From Brevibacterium sp. S111 (GTDB taxonomy: Bacteria > Actinomycetota > Actinomycetes > Actinomycetales > Brevibacteriaceae), in assembly GCF_004745075.1 (NCBI RefSeq), contig NZ_RHFH01000014.1, positions 1 to 64,000 of the forward strand: a stretch of DNA of 64,000 nucleotides, read 5' to 3'. How positions within the stretch are numbered: position 1 is the stretch's first letter; each line of letters starts with the position of its first letter. Positions 54,908 through 62,461 of the stretch are shown piece by piece. The notes beneath the pieces were generated by a model. That model had not been told where the DNA came from, searched no databases, and saw only the letters and a list, made by a program, of their open reading frames with translations. A program made the translations under genes and the position numbers.

Positions 54908-55732
54908 ATGCCTGACGCTCCCAACGATCATCTCGGCCACGACGGCGCCGCGTACCCCGACTCCTACTATGTGCGTCTGTCCGAGGACCGCTTCGTCTCG
55001 ACCCTGCACAGTCAGGGCGCATGGCAGCCCGGCGAGCAGCACCTCGCGCCCGCCTCGGGGATCGTCCTCGCCGAGATCGAACGCCGCCTGCCCAGCGACA
55101 AGATGGTCTCGCGGGTGACCTTCGACGTCCTCGGCGTCATCCACTCTGGTGAGTTCACCATCGACGTCGAGGTCATCCGCCCCGGCCGGACCATCGAACT
55201 CGTCGAAGCCCGGATGCGCCATGGTGAGCGCACGAGCATCATCGCTCGCGCCTGGCGACTGCTGGCTTCCGACACCGAGGCGGTCGCCGGTGACGAATGG
55301 CAGCCGCTGCCCGCCGTGTCCGAGATGCCCCAGGCCCCGTTCACCAACCGCTGGGGCGGCGGCTACATCGCGTCCCTCGAAGGCAGACAGGGAGCCGACG
55401 CCCACCCCGGCTATGCCCAGTCGTGGGTGCGCAGCCCCTACCCGCTCGTCGACGGCGAGACCGACCCTCCGACCGCGGCCTTCGTCAAGTACGTCGACAC
55501 CGCCAACGGCCTGGCCGTGCGTGAGGACCCGAAGACGACCTTCTTCCCCAATGTCGACCTCTCCATCCACCTCACCCGGGAGCCCGAAGCCGGGTGGGTC
55601 GGCTTCGATACGCAGGTGACGTTCGGCCCGACCGGACTCGGCCAGACCACGAGCGTGCTCAGCGACACCGACGGCCCCATCGGCACCGCCGTGCAGTCCC
55701 TGACAGTGCGCAGAGGCCGCGGAGCGGTATGA
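54908..55732 (+). CDS. Acyl-CoA thioesterase-like protein (TesB-type double hotdog)
   Basis: 274 residues. The N-terminal hotdog reads PASGIVLAEIERRLPSDKMVSRVTFDVLGVIHSGEFTIDVEVIRPGRTIELVEARM, and the second half repeats a similar fold. Members hydrolyse acyl-CoAs. ATG 54908 follows TAAGCT (54896-54901) by six bases, suggesting leaderless mRNA. The stop overlaps the next SDR start (ATGA). Confidence 0.8.
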   Translation: MPDAPNDHLGHDGAAYPDSYYVRLSEDRFVSTLHSQGAWQPGEQHLAPASGIVLAEIERRLPSDKMVSRVTFDVLGVIHSGEFTIDVEVIRPGRTIELVEARMRHGERTSIIARAWRLLASDTEAVAGDEWQPLPAVSEMPQAPFTNRWGGGYIASLEGRQGADAHPGYAQSWVRSPYPLVDGETDPPTAAFVKYVDTANGLAVREDPKTTFFPNVDLSIHLTREPEAGWVGFDTQVTFGPTGLGQTTSVLSDTDGPIGTAVQSLTVRRGRGAV

Positions 55733-56580
55733 CCGACAGGGCCCCGCAGGCACCGCGAACCGCATCGTCGCAAGCCGGTGACGATGCCGCTTCGCGGCGG
55801 GGCCGGATGCCTCGACCGCGTGCTCTCATCACCGGGGCGAGTTCCGGTCTGGGGCGCGGCTATGCGCGGGCCCTGGCCGGCGATGGCTATGATCTCGTGC
55901 TCGTCGCCCGTGACGAACGGCGACTGCGGGAACTGTCCGATCAGCTGGGTGCCGCTCACGCGATCAACGCCGAGGTGGTCGCCGCCGACCTGGCGAGGAG
56001 GGACGGAATCGACGCAGTCGCCGAGGTCATCGACACGCAGCAGATCGATGTCCTCATCAACAACGCCGGCTACGGACTGCGCGGATCGCTGTTGGAGTCC
56101 GACATCGCCGCACTCAATGATCAGGATCAGGTGCTCACCGGTGCCGTGAGAGAACTGTCGCTGCTCGCGGCACGGAGGATGCGGGCCCGCGGCCGCGGCG
56201 GCATCGTCACCGTCTCCTCCCTGGCGGCGGTGACGACGATGGGCCAGTACGCCGCGTCGAAAGCCTCAACGCTCGTGTTCACCGAGGCGCTCGCTGGGGA
56301 GCTGCGGAACAGTCCGGTGACGGTCACCGCCGTTCTGCCCGGGTTCATCCGGACAGAATTCCACGAACGCCTCGGTGTCGCCCGTCCCGGTCCCGGTCTG
56401 CTCTGGCTGAGCGTCGACCAGGTCGTGCGGGAGTCGCTGCGTGATGCTCGTGCGGGCAAGGTCGTCTCGGTCCCCGGGCGCGGTTATCGGCTGGCCGGTC
56501 TCGTTGCTCCGCTGGTGCCGCGTCCGCTCATGAGGTGGGGATCGAACGGTTTCGCCTTCGCCCGTCGTGACGGTCGCTGA
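55729..56580 (+). CDS. Short-chain dehydrogenase/reductase
   Basis: 283 residues. A disordered lead of about 30 residues precedes ALITGASSGLGRGYARAL. The active-site Tyr/Lys is in YAASKAST and the C-terminal helix follows RLAGLVAPLVPRPLMR. Classical SDR with possible membrane association; coupled to the thioesterase gene, so an acyl substrate is plausible. The start is fixed by the four-base overlap. Confidence 0.83.
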   Translation: MTDRAPQAPRTASSQAGDDAASRRGRMPRPRALITGASSGLGRGYARALAGDGYDLVLVARDERRLRELSDQLGAAHAINAEVVAADLARRDGIDAVAEVIDTQQIDVLINNAGYGLRGSLLESDIAALNDQDQVLTGAVRELSLLAARRMRARGRGGIVTVSSLAAVTTMGQYAASKASTLVFTEALAGELRNSPVTVTAVLPGFIRTEFHERLGVARPGPGLLWLSVDQVVRESLRDARAGKVVSVPGRGYRLAGLVAPLVPRPLMRWGSNGFAFARRDGR

Positions 56581-56883
56581 ACGATCGACGACGCCACGTC
56601 CTGCTTCGCGGGAGAGCCGTCTCGAGGTGTGGCCCATCAGCAATTTTCGTCCGCCCAGCGAAGTGCGGTTGAAAAGTGAACTACCTCGAACTGAGCCTGT
56701 GACCAGGGGTTCTATTCTGCCATCTTCTGTGCTATAGATTCGCGGGCGAGATGAGACAAGTGGTGAGATTCTTTACAAGCGGTGCGAAAGTGTGGTCAAA
56801 TTATGGTGTTCGCCCGGTGGGGATCGGGTGAACATAACGGACGTATGGGGATGCGTCCGGGTACTCGAGGGGAGTGCTGCGAG

Positions 56884-56918
56884 GACCCCGGGATGTCGCG
56901 ATTGAGCGCCCCGGGGTC
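56884..56918 (+). terminator. Terminator-like hairpin in the intergenic region
   Basis: GACCCCGGG (56884-56892) pairs with CCCGGGGTC (56910-56918), a 9-bp perfect stem, followed by TTTGTC. It could end a short transcript started in the AT-richer stretch upstream. Confidence 0.5.
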
Positions 56919-57004
56919 TTTGTCATTCATCACGCTTCGCGGAGGGGCTTTGCCACTCACAACTCCTCGCAGAGGGTCTTTGTCGTCCACAACGCTTCGC
57001 GGAG
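56915..57004. repeat. Three tandem 30-bp repeats
   Basis: Units start at 56915, 56945 and 56975, each exactly 30 bases, sharing the frame GGTCTTTG..CATC/CAC..ACGCTTCGCGGAG with the middle copy more diverged. No spacers, so it is not a CRISPR array. Because 30 is a multiple of three, any frame through it gives a ten-residue repeat, but no start or Shine-Dalgarno supports translation. Confidence 0.6.
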
Positions 57005-57050
57005 TTCATGCTGCCGACCGCCGAACTTGCGGTCACTATCGGATTTTTCA

Positions 57051-57117
57051 CCGAAATGTAGGTCGCAAACGGACATTTCTGAGCCCGGAAAGTATCCGAT
57101 TGCGACCTGCATTTCGG
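57051..57117. repeat. 23-bp inverted repeat 3' of the AmaP-like gene
   Basis: Arms 57051-57073 and 57095-57117 match at 21 of 23 positions around a 21-base loop. It lies nine bases downstream of the end of the minus-strand gene (57126) and likely forms its transcript terminator; a smaller GACCGC/GCGGTC hairpin (57016-57034) follows. The sequence could also be a dispersed element. Confidence 0.58.
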
Positions 57118-57125
57118 GGCAGCGG

Positions 57126-57719
57126 CTACACACTGACGGTGCGTTGGCGGCGGGAACGCGTGCGGGCGATGCCGACTTCGACCGCCACGGCCCGCAGCGG
57201 GGCGCCCAGTGCCAGGGAGGCATTGCCCGCGACACGGTCGGCCACCTCGGCGATGAGCGCATCGATGTCCGCGCGTTCATCGGCGTCGATGTGGACGAGC
57301 AGCTCCGGACTGCGGGCGGTCCCGCGCAGGATCACCTGTGCGTCGACGACCCCGTCGGTGGACTCGAGATCGTCAGCGACCGCCTCGGCGATGACCTCCG
57401 CGTTCATCGTCGTCAGTCCCGTCCGGGCGTCGGCCTGCATCCGGAAGGGCTTCGCGAAGTCCTTCCTGGGAACCTGCACGGCCAGCCAACGCAAGGCGAT
57501 GACGGCGAGGACGACCGCGACGACGAGGGCAATCACCGCCGAATACGGCAGGGCGAGCACTGCTGTCGCCGGGTCGAGACTCGCGTCAGCCTGCAGCGAA
57601 GGCAGGAAAGCGGCGGCGAAACCGAATCCGATGGCGAGCACGGCCAGTCCGAGGAGCAGGGCGATGAGGCCGACGATGATGAGCCCCGTGCGGTTCGCGG
57701 CGGCGGCCGTGCGTCTCAT
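57126..57719 (-). CDS. AmaP-like membrane protein
   Basis: 197 residues. Two transmembrane helices at about 12-40 and 55-80, then a cytosolic part (ARTGLTTMNAEVIAEAVADDLESTDGVVDAQVILRG) resembling the Asp23 membrane-anchor proteins. It probably tethers an Asp23 protein to the membrane. Last gene of the minus-strand stress operon; starts overlap its upstream neighbour (ATGA). The final 20 residues are basic. Confidence 0.72.
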   Translation of the reverse strand: MRRTAAAANRTGLIIVGLIALLLGLAVLAIGFGFAAAFLPSLQADASLDPATAVLALPYSAVIALVVAVVLAVIALRWLAVQVPRKDFAKPFRMQADARTGLTTMNAEVIAEAVADDLESTDGVVDAQVILRGTARSPELLVHIDADERADIDALIAEVADRVAGNASLALGAPLRAVAVEVGIARTRSRRQRTVSV

Positions 57720-58318
57720 GACTGACTCCTTCGTGCCTGGACCTTCACTGTGGGTGCGCGGTCGAACGAGATCGCATCGAAGCGCTGCCGCACGGCGGCC
57801 TCGACCTCGGCGCGGATCGGTTCGTGATCGCGGATCGGGGTGGAGAACGTGACGATCGTCGAGGTGGCGTTCGAGGAGGCCTTGACTCCGCTGACGCCGT
57901 CGACCTCGTCGGCAGCGGCGGCCGCGATCTGCGACAGCGACGAGGTGGGCACGGCGACCTCGAGATCACCGATGTGGTCGGGCGTGTTTGCCTTCACCCC
58001 GGTGATCCGACGCGCCCCCGGCGAGACACCGAGGAGGAGTGCGATGAGCCCGAGCAGCGCAACGATGAGGCCGGTGCCGATGACGACTCCCGAGCTCCAG
58101 TGCAATGCGGAGAGCCCGCCGAGACCAGAAGACGGATCCGCGGAGGTTGCTCCGTACCCGGCTGCCGTCCCGAACAGCGGCGCATCCACGGTGCCGGAGG
58201 TCACGATGGCGGCGACCGCGAACCAGCCGAGCCCCACGGCCACGAGCAGCACCAGCAGCGCGACGACCACGGCGGGGCCGATGCGTGATGGCCGCTTGCG
58301 CAGGAGACGAGAGCTCAT
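57716..58318 (-). CDS. DUF6286-family membrane protein
   Basis: 200 residues. Two hydrophobic helices at about 14-38 and 78-103 followed by an alpha/beta domain (LEVAVPTSSLSQIAAAAADEVDGVSGVKASSN). Family of unknown function that is regularly encoded beside Asp23 genes in actinobacteria. ATG 58318 overlaps the preceding Asp23 stop. Confidence 0.74.
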   Translation of the reverse strand: MSSRLLRKRPSRIGPAVVVALLVLLVAVGLGWFAVAAIVTSGTVDAPLFGTAAGYGATSADPSSGLGGLSALHWSSGVVIGTGLIVALLGLIALLLGVSPGARRITGVKANTPDHIGDLEVAVPTSSLSQIAAAAADEVDGVSGVKASSNATSTIVTFSTPIRDHEPIRAEVEAAVRQRFDAISFDRAPTVKVQARRSQS

Positions 58319-58713
58319 TGTAGGGTCCTCTTTCCTCGATCCGTGCCGACAGCGGCCGGTCGCAGCCACCGCACGGCGATGTCGACCTGGCGGACGGTGA
58401 CGCCGGTGAGACGTTCGACTTCGGTGCTCAGCGTGGTGCGCACCCGCTCAGTCGCCTCGGCGATGGGGGTGGGATAGCTCAGCCCCACGTCGACGGCGAG
58501 AGTGCAGCTGCGTCCGGACAGGGTGACGTCCACGGCAGGGCGGGTCTCCAGGCTCGAGTTCGCGCCGATGCCGAAGAGGCCCGCGCTCGTGCCGCCGACG
58601 CCGGGCAGGTCTTTGAGGATCTGCCCGGCGGTGCGTTCGACGACCTTGTCCGCGATCGTCAGACCGCCTCGGCGAGGGGCCGGAGCCGTGGTCGTGTCAG
58701 GAGTCGACGACAC
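58315..58713 (-). CDS. Asp23/Gls24-family protein
   Basis: 132 residues. IADKVVERTAGQILKDLPGVGG and VDVGLSYPTPIAEATERVRTTLSTEVERLTGVTVRQVDIAVRWL are the Asp23 domain. Family members form envelope-associated stress proteins. GTG start with GGAGG upstream. A paralogue of the protein at 58937-59401. Confidence 0.84.
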   Translation of the reverse strand: MSSTPDTTTAPAPRRGGLTIADKVVERTAGQILKDLPGVGGTSAGLFGIGANSSLETRPAVDVTLSGRSCTLAVDVGLSYPTPIAEATERVRTTLSTEVERLTGVTVRQVDIAVRWLRPAAVGTDRGKRTLQ

Positions 58714-58717
58714 GGCC

Positions 58718-58900
58718 CTACCTCCGGGTGGTCGAACGCGAACTCAGCGCGGACAGGTCGAGGCGTCCGTCGAGGACGAGGCCGACGGCGAGGCCGAGAC
58801 CGCCGCAGATCGCGACGACGAGGAAGGCGAGGAAACCGCCGAAGTAGGCGACGATTCCCAAGGTCAGTCCGACGAGGAGTCCGATGAGTGTTTTCGACAT
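58718..58900 (-). CDS. DUF2273-family small membrane protein
   Basis: 60 residues with two hydrophobic helices (TLIGLLVGLTLGIVAYFGGFLAFLVVAICGGLGLAVGLVL). Small partner regularly encoded with Asp23 and AmaP, thought to help anchor the Asp23 assembly. Four bases separate it from the next gene in the operon. Confidence 0.8.
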   Translation of the reverse strand: MSKTLIGLLVGLTLGIVAYFGGFLAFLVVAICGGLGLAVGLVLDGRLDLSALSSRSTTRR

Positions 58901-58936
58901 GGCGTTCCTTCTGCGAAGGTGGTGCTGCGGATGGGG

Positions 58937-59401
58937 TCAGCTGAGTTCGGGAGAGTCCTTGGCCGGCGTCTCCTCGTCGTCCTCCGGCAGGTGGACGTCG
59001 GTGACGTCGATGTTGACCTCGACGACCTGGAGCCCGGTGCCGGTCTCGACGGCGCGGATGACGTTGCGGCGGATCGCCTCGGCGACCTCGACGATGGAGG
59101 TGCCGTACTCGACGACGATGGTGAGGTCGATGGCGGTCTGCTTCTCACCCTTCTCCACGGACACGCCGCCGGAGACGTTCGTCTGCGAGCCGGGGATGCG
59201 GTCGGTGAGGGTGTCGAAGGCTCGGCGTGCGGCGGTGCCCATGCCGTGGACGCCGGGAACCTCACGTGCGGCGATGCCGGTGAGTTTGGCGACGACGTTC
59301 TCGGCGATGGAGGTCGTGCCCATGTCGGTCACGAGAGGGCTGCGCACGGAATCCTCGGCCGGGATCTGGCTGGTCGAGGCGTTCTGCTTGTTCTCTGACA
59401 T
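58937..59401 (-). CDS. Asp23/Gls24-family envelope stress protein
   Basis: 154 residues. After a short Q/N/S-rich lead, the Asp23 domain reads SIAENVVAKLTGIAAREVPGVHGMG and IDLTIVVEYGTSIVEVAEAIRRNVIRAVETGTGLQVVEVNIDVTDVHL. First gene of the minus-strand operon. ATG 59401 is preferred; ATG 59449 lies within the shared 43-bp upstream element. Probably responds to envelope stress. Confidence 0.87.
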   Translation of the reverse strand: MSENKQNASTSQIPAEDSVRSPLVTDMGTTSIAENVVAKLTGIAAREVPGVHGMGTAARRAFDTLTDRIPGSQTNVSGGVSVEKGEKQTAIDLTIVVEYGTSIVEVAEAIRRNVIRAVETGTGLQVVEVNIDVTDVHLPEDDEETPAKDSPELS

Positions 59402-59443
59402 TTCTTCGGGTCCCTTCGGTCGGGTGGTGTCTTCGAGAGGTGC

Positions 59444-59486
59444 TGACATAGGTACAGACGCAGATGGTGGGAGATCCTCACGCAGA
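59444..59486 (-). promoter_or_regulatory. Two-block element upstream of asp23, copy 1
   Basis: On the minus strand: TCTGCGTGAGGAT near 59486, ten variable bases, then TGCGTCTGTACC(T)ATGTCA ending at 59444. The same two blocks with the same spacing occur upstream of glsB (61733-61775). They look like a promoter for a dedicated sigma or activator; the exact -10/-35 is not obvious. Confidence 0.66.
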
Positions 59487-59639
59487 TTTCGCAAAGAATT
59501 CTCAGAGGCTCGGCGAGCGGCACGGTGAGAGGCTCGGCGAATCCGGCTGATGGCGCTCGCCGAGTCCGGTTGTTTCGCCCTGTTCCGGCCCGGCGGGTTC
59601 CTCGCTCGCCGACCGATCGGCATCTCACCGCGAGTGCCT

Positions 59640-59645
59640 TACGAT
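59640..59645 (+). promoter_or_regulatory. -10 box (TACGAT) of the sigma-factor gene
   Basis: TACGAT ends six bases before ATG 59652 with no Shine-Dalgarno between, so the transcript is probably leaderless. Confidence 0.52.
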
Positions 59646-59651
59646 GAGGGT

Positions 59652-60215
59652 ATGACCAGGGGAGACAGTCGCTTCGACATCGTCACCTTGGTGGTGCGTG
59701 CCCGAGAAGGCGACATCGCCTCCTTCGAAGCGCTCGTCGACGAATACGAGCGGAAGCTGCTGCGTTTCGCCCTGCGCACGCTCGGTGACCGGCAGGATGC
59801 CGAGGACGTCGTTCAGGACACGCTCGTGCAGGCGTGGAAGTCCCTCGATGCCCTCGCCGAGCCCGCGGCCTTCGGCACATGGATCTACCGGATGGCGTCG
59901 AACCGCTGCACCGATGTGCTGCGACGCCGTTCGGCCCGGCCCGCCGACGCTTCGGACCCCGAGGACTTGGGGCACCATTCGGACGGTGCGGCCTCGGTCG
60001 AGAGATCAGTCGAAGCACGCACCGCACTCGAGCATTTCACCGAAATCCTCCAGACGCTGTCCTCGGAACAGCGTGTAACGTGGGTGCTCCATCAGATGGA
60101 GGGTCTCAGCTATTCCGAGGTCGCTGCGACCCTGGGAATCAGCGAAGGCAGCGTACGCGGTCGCATCCACCGCGCCCGAGTCGCCATCGCCGAGGGGATG
60201 GAAGGTTGGGTATGA
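59652..60215 (+). CDS. ECF-type RNA polymerase sigma factor
   Basis: 187 residues with region 2 (FEALVDEYERKLLRFALRTLGDRQDAEDVVQDTLVQAWKSLDAL) and region 4 (LSSEQRVTWVLHQMEGLSYSEVAATLGISEGSVRGRIHRAR). No anti-sigma gene with a clear zinc motif is adjacent; the next gene encodes an Asp23-like protein that might serve in its place. ATGA overlap with that gene. It probably governs the divergent Asp23 operon, which is inference. Confidence 0.88.
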   Translation: MTRGDSRFDIVTLVVRAREGDIASFEALVDEYERKLLRFALRTLGDRQDAEDVVQDTLVQAWKSLDALAEPAAFGTWIYRMASNRCTDVLRRRSARPADASDPEDLGHHSDGAASVERSVEARTALEHFTEILQTLSSEQRVTWVLHQMEGLSYSEVAATLGISEGSVRGRIHRARVAIAEGMEGWV

Positions 60216-60742
60216 GCGACGAGACCGCCGATGCGGCAACGGGAGAGACCGATGCCCGCCTGCGCGCTGTCATCGACGAATATATGGGAGCCTTCGAGCC
60301 CGACCCCGAGGACTCGGCAGGGCTGCGCGAGCGGATCCTCCGACTCGTCCGCGACGATGCGGTGCTCGCACCCTCGACGAGGCTGCTGAGCGAACGCGGC
60401 AACCCCTTCCGGATCACGACGGCCACGGTCCGCGAGATCGTCCGCGCGGCCGTCGACGCCGTGGACGGCATCCGCGCCCGCAGTGTCACCGTGACTCCGA
60501 GCGGCGAACCGGAGGGAAGCACGGCCGATGTGGGCCTGACCGTGGCCATGCGGGCCGGGGTCGAATTCGTCCCCGCCGCGGAGGAGGTCCGGCGCGCCAT
60601 CGCCCGTGACCTCGACGCGGAGCTGGGGATCCCGGCGAACCGGATCGACATCACCGCCGAAGACGTCTTCGTCAGCGAAGATGCCGACACAGATGCAGCC
60701 GGCAGCCGCGCTGCCGGCAGCGAGGAGGCCGCAGATGACTGA
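60212..60742 (+). CDS. Asp23-like protein coupled to the sigma factor
   Basis: 176 residues. N-terminal acidic part (about 1-55), then TTATVREIVRAAVDAVDGIRARSVTVTPS and DVGLTVAMRAGVEFVPAAEEVRRAIARDLDAELGIPANRIDITAEDV, a recognisable though diverged Asp23 domain. An N-terminal helical segment may act as anti-sigma, since it is overlapping with the sigma gene; this is conjecture. The tail is rich in D, A and S. Confidence 0.68.
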   Translation: MSDETADAATGETDARLRAVIDEYMGAFEPDPEDSAGLRERILRLVRDDAVLAPSTRLLSERGNPFRITTATVREIVRAAVDAVDGIRARSVTVTPSGEPEGSTADVGLTVAMRAGVEFVPAAEEVRRAIARDLDAELGIPANRIDITAEDVFVSEDADTDAAGSRAAGSEEAADD

Positions 60743-61148
60743 GCCGAGGACGAGCGCAGGCAAGACGGCCGAGGCGCAGGCGAGTGCGGGCCCGTCGACC
60801 GGTGCGGGCGCACAGGAGAACGGAGAGCGCGTGGTCTCGACACAGCTGACCGAGTCGGTCACGGGAATCGGTGGAGTCACCGGTCTGGCGCCCGGACTGC
60901 GCGACATGGTCGCCACCGCTGCCGCACGAGTGATGCGCAGGCCCGCAGGAGGGCCGCCTTGCGTCGATGTCGCCCGCTCGGACGACGGTTGGAGTGTCCG
61001 CGTCGACGCTCACCTCGACGACAGTCGGTCCGTGTCCGAGATCGTCGACGAACTCTTCGCCGTCATCGCAGTCGACCTCCGGGCCCTCATCGACGGACCC
61101 GTCGGGGACATCGACATCGACGTTCGCGTCGTCAGCCGCGGTCGCTGA
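60735..61148 (+). CDS. Asp23-related protein, third gene of the sigma operon
   Basis: 137 residues. A Ser/Gly-rich disordered lead (about 1-45), then VDVARSDDGWSVRVDAHLDDSRSVSEIVDELFAVIAVDLRALIDGPVGDIDIDVRVV, the C-terminal two thirds of an Asp23 fold. Overlaps the previous gene by eight bases. A 27-bp perfect hairpin follows it. Function unknown. Confidence 0.66.
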   Translation: MTEPRTSAGKTAEAQASAGPSTGAGAQENGERVVSTQLTESVTGIGGVTGLAPGLRDMVATAAARVMRRPAGGPPCVDVARSDDGWSVRVDAHLDDSRSVSEIVDELFAVIAVDLRALIDGPVGDIDIDVRVVSRGR

Positions 61149-61221
61149 GGCCCGCCAGCCGGACCGCCTGCCCGCCGCGGACCGCCCGCTGACCCTCCGG
61201 TCGGACGGCAGACAGGATCAC

Positions 61222-61280
61222 GGCCCAGAAGAAGTTGAGCAGCCCAGTTCGACACTGGGCTGCTCAACTTCTTCTGGGCC
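61222..61280. terminator. Perfect 27-bp hairpin between convergent stress genes
   Basis: Arms 61222-61248 and 61254-61280 are perfectly complementary with a 5-base loop TCGAC. It lies 73 bases after the sigma operon and 74 bases before the end of the convergent glsB gene, and can end transcripts from both. The stem is much longer than a terminator requires. Confidence 0.75.
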
Positions 61281-61354
61281 GTTTCTGCGTGCGGCTGCCG
61301 GGCGCTGTGGCTGCGACTGTCCGGGAGCCGGCGCTGCAGCTGTCCGGAGCGGAC

Positions 61355-61627
61355 TCAGGCGGACTTGGCCTTCGACCGTCCGGTGATGAGACCCCAGACG
61401 ATGAGCACGATCAGCGAACCGCCGATGGCACACAGCCAAGTCGACAGCGAGAAGAACTTGTCCATCTCCGCGCCGAAGATCGCGCCGCCGAGCCAACCGC
61501 CGAGCATGGCGCCGATGACGCCGAGGATGAGCGTGGCGATGATGCCGCCGCCCTGCTTACCGGGCAGAATCGCCTTGGCGATGGCTCCGGCGATGAGTCC
61601 GAGGATGAGATATGCGATGAAACCCAT
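61355..61627 (-). CDS. GlsB/YeaQ/YmgE-family stress membrane protein
   Basis: 90 residues, three helices with the GxxxG-rich pattern GFIAYLILGLIAGAIAKAILPGKQGGGIIATLILGVIGAMLGGWLGGAIFG. Members are small stress-induced membrane proteins. The start ATG 61627 is the first in-frame codon before the helix. Upstream lies the second copy of the two-block stress element, linking it with the Asp23 operon. Confidence 0.85.
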   Translation of the reverse strand: MGFIAYLILGLIAGAIAKAILPGKQGGGIIATLILGVIGAMLGGWLGGAIFGAEMDKFFSLSTWLCAIGGSLIVLIVWGLITGRSKAKSA

Positions 61628-61732
61628 GTTGCTCACGTCCCTTCTGAGGCACTTGACCGGCTGGGTTGCACGGTTCAGTCTCAACTGTACAACCGGGGCC
61701 CGTCAAGAGTGCCAACCTGCGTTGATTCTTTA

Positions 61733-61799
61733 TGACATCGGTACAGACGCAGTCGGGGCCGAATCCTCACGCAGAACCGGGGCCGAATCCTCACGCAGA
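61733..61799 (-). promoter_or_regulatory. Two-block element upstream of glsB, copy 2, with duplicated first block
   Basis: The 43-bp unit occupies 61733-61775. A second copy of the first block (TCTGCGTGAGGATT) lies at 61786-61799, 24 bases away from the one at 61762-61775. Identical blocks precede asp23 at 59444-59486, which supports a common activator or sigma factor. Confidence 0.66.
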
Positions 61800-61881
61800 A
61801 ACGGGCAGCGATCTTCCGCAGCCGGGCCGCCGGACCGTGATCGCTGGGACGGCGCTGAATGGTCGCCGATGGCCTGCACAT

Positions 61882-61887
61882 TAGACT
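61882..61887 (+). promoter_or_regulatory. -10 box (TAGACT) of pyrE
   Basis: TAGACT ends seven bases before ATG 61895. The intervening GGAGACC could alternatively act as a Shine-Dalgarno if transcription starts further upstream. Confidence 0.5.
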
Positions 61888-61894
61888 GGAGACC

Positions 61895-62461
61895 ATGACC
61901 GACAGCGCTGACACTCGCCGACAACTGCTCGACCTCATCGACGAACTTGCCGTGGTCCGCGGCAGAGTGACTCTCTCCTCCGGCAGAGAGGCCGACTACT
62001 ACCTCGATCTGCGGAGGGTCACGCTCGACCACCGCTCTGCCCCGCTCATCGGAGATGTCGTCCTCGATCTGCTCGAATCCGCAGGACTGCTCGAGAAGAT
62101 CGACGCCGTCGGCGGACTGACCATGGGCGCCGACCCCGTCGGCACCGCGGTCATGCACCGCTCCGTGGTCCGCGGCACCCCGGTCGATTCCTTCGTCGTC
62201 CGCAAGGAGGCGAAGAAGCACGGCATGTCCCGCCAGGTCGAAGGCCCCGACGTCAAGGGCAAGCGCGTCATCGCCGTCGAAGACACGTCGACGACGGGCG
62301 GATCCGTGCTCACCGCGGTCGAGGCACTCCGGGAAGCCGGCGCCGAGGTGGTCGCCGTGGCCGTGGTCATGGACCGTGACACCGGCGCCAAGGAACGGGT
62401 CGAAGCCACCGGCATCCCGTACCTCACCGCGCTGACGACCGCGGATCTCGGACTCGACTGA
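61895..62461 (+). CDS. pyrE: Orotate phosphoribosyltransferase
   Basis: 188 residues. The PRPP-binding motif reads RVIAVEDTSTTGGSVLTAV and the catalytic loop KEAKKHGMSRQVEG. Joins orotate and PRPP to make orotidine monophosphate in pyrimidine synthesis. ATG 61895 is the conserved start; the other pyr genes are not in the window. Confidence 0.93.
   Translation: MTDSADTRRQLLDLIDELAVVRGRVTLSSGREADYYLDLRRVTLDHRSAPLIGDVVLDLLESAGLLEKIDAVGGLTMGADPVGTAVMHRSVVRGTPVDSFVVRKEAKKHGMSRQVEGPDVKGKRVIAVEDTSTTGGSVLTAVEALREAGAEVVAVAVVMDRDTGAKERVEATGIPYLTALTTADLGLD

Larger units (their letters stand above)
56581..57125. other. 545-bp intergenic region with hairpins and tandem repeats, possible small RNA
   Basis: Contains an AT-richer stretch with a -10-like TATAGA (56733-56738), a CGGACG/CGTCCG hairpin (56838-56843, 56854-56859), a terminator-like hairpin (56884-56918), three exact-length 30-bp repeats (56915-57004) and a 23-bp inverted repeat (57051-57117). 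No open frame with coding character is present on either strand. Confidence 0.55.

Noticed and set aside
56641..56900. c-di-AMP or other known riboswitch
   Set aside because: The conserved cores of known riboswitches are not seen, and no gene follows on the plus strand.
56796..56990. 64-codon minus-strand frame with ten-residue repeats
   Set aside because: It results from the 30-bp DNA repeats and would run through the terminator hairpin.
56915..57004. CRISPR-like array
   Set aside because: Repeats are directly adjacent without spacers and no cas gene is in the window.
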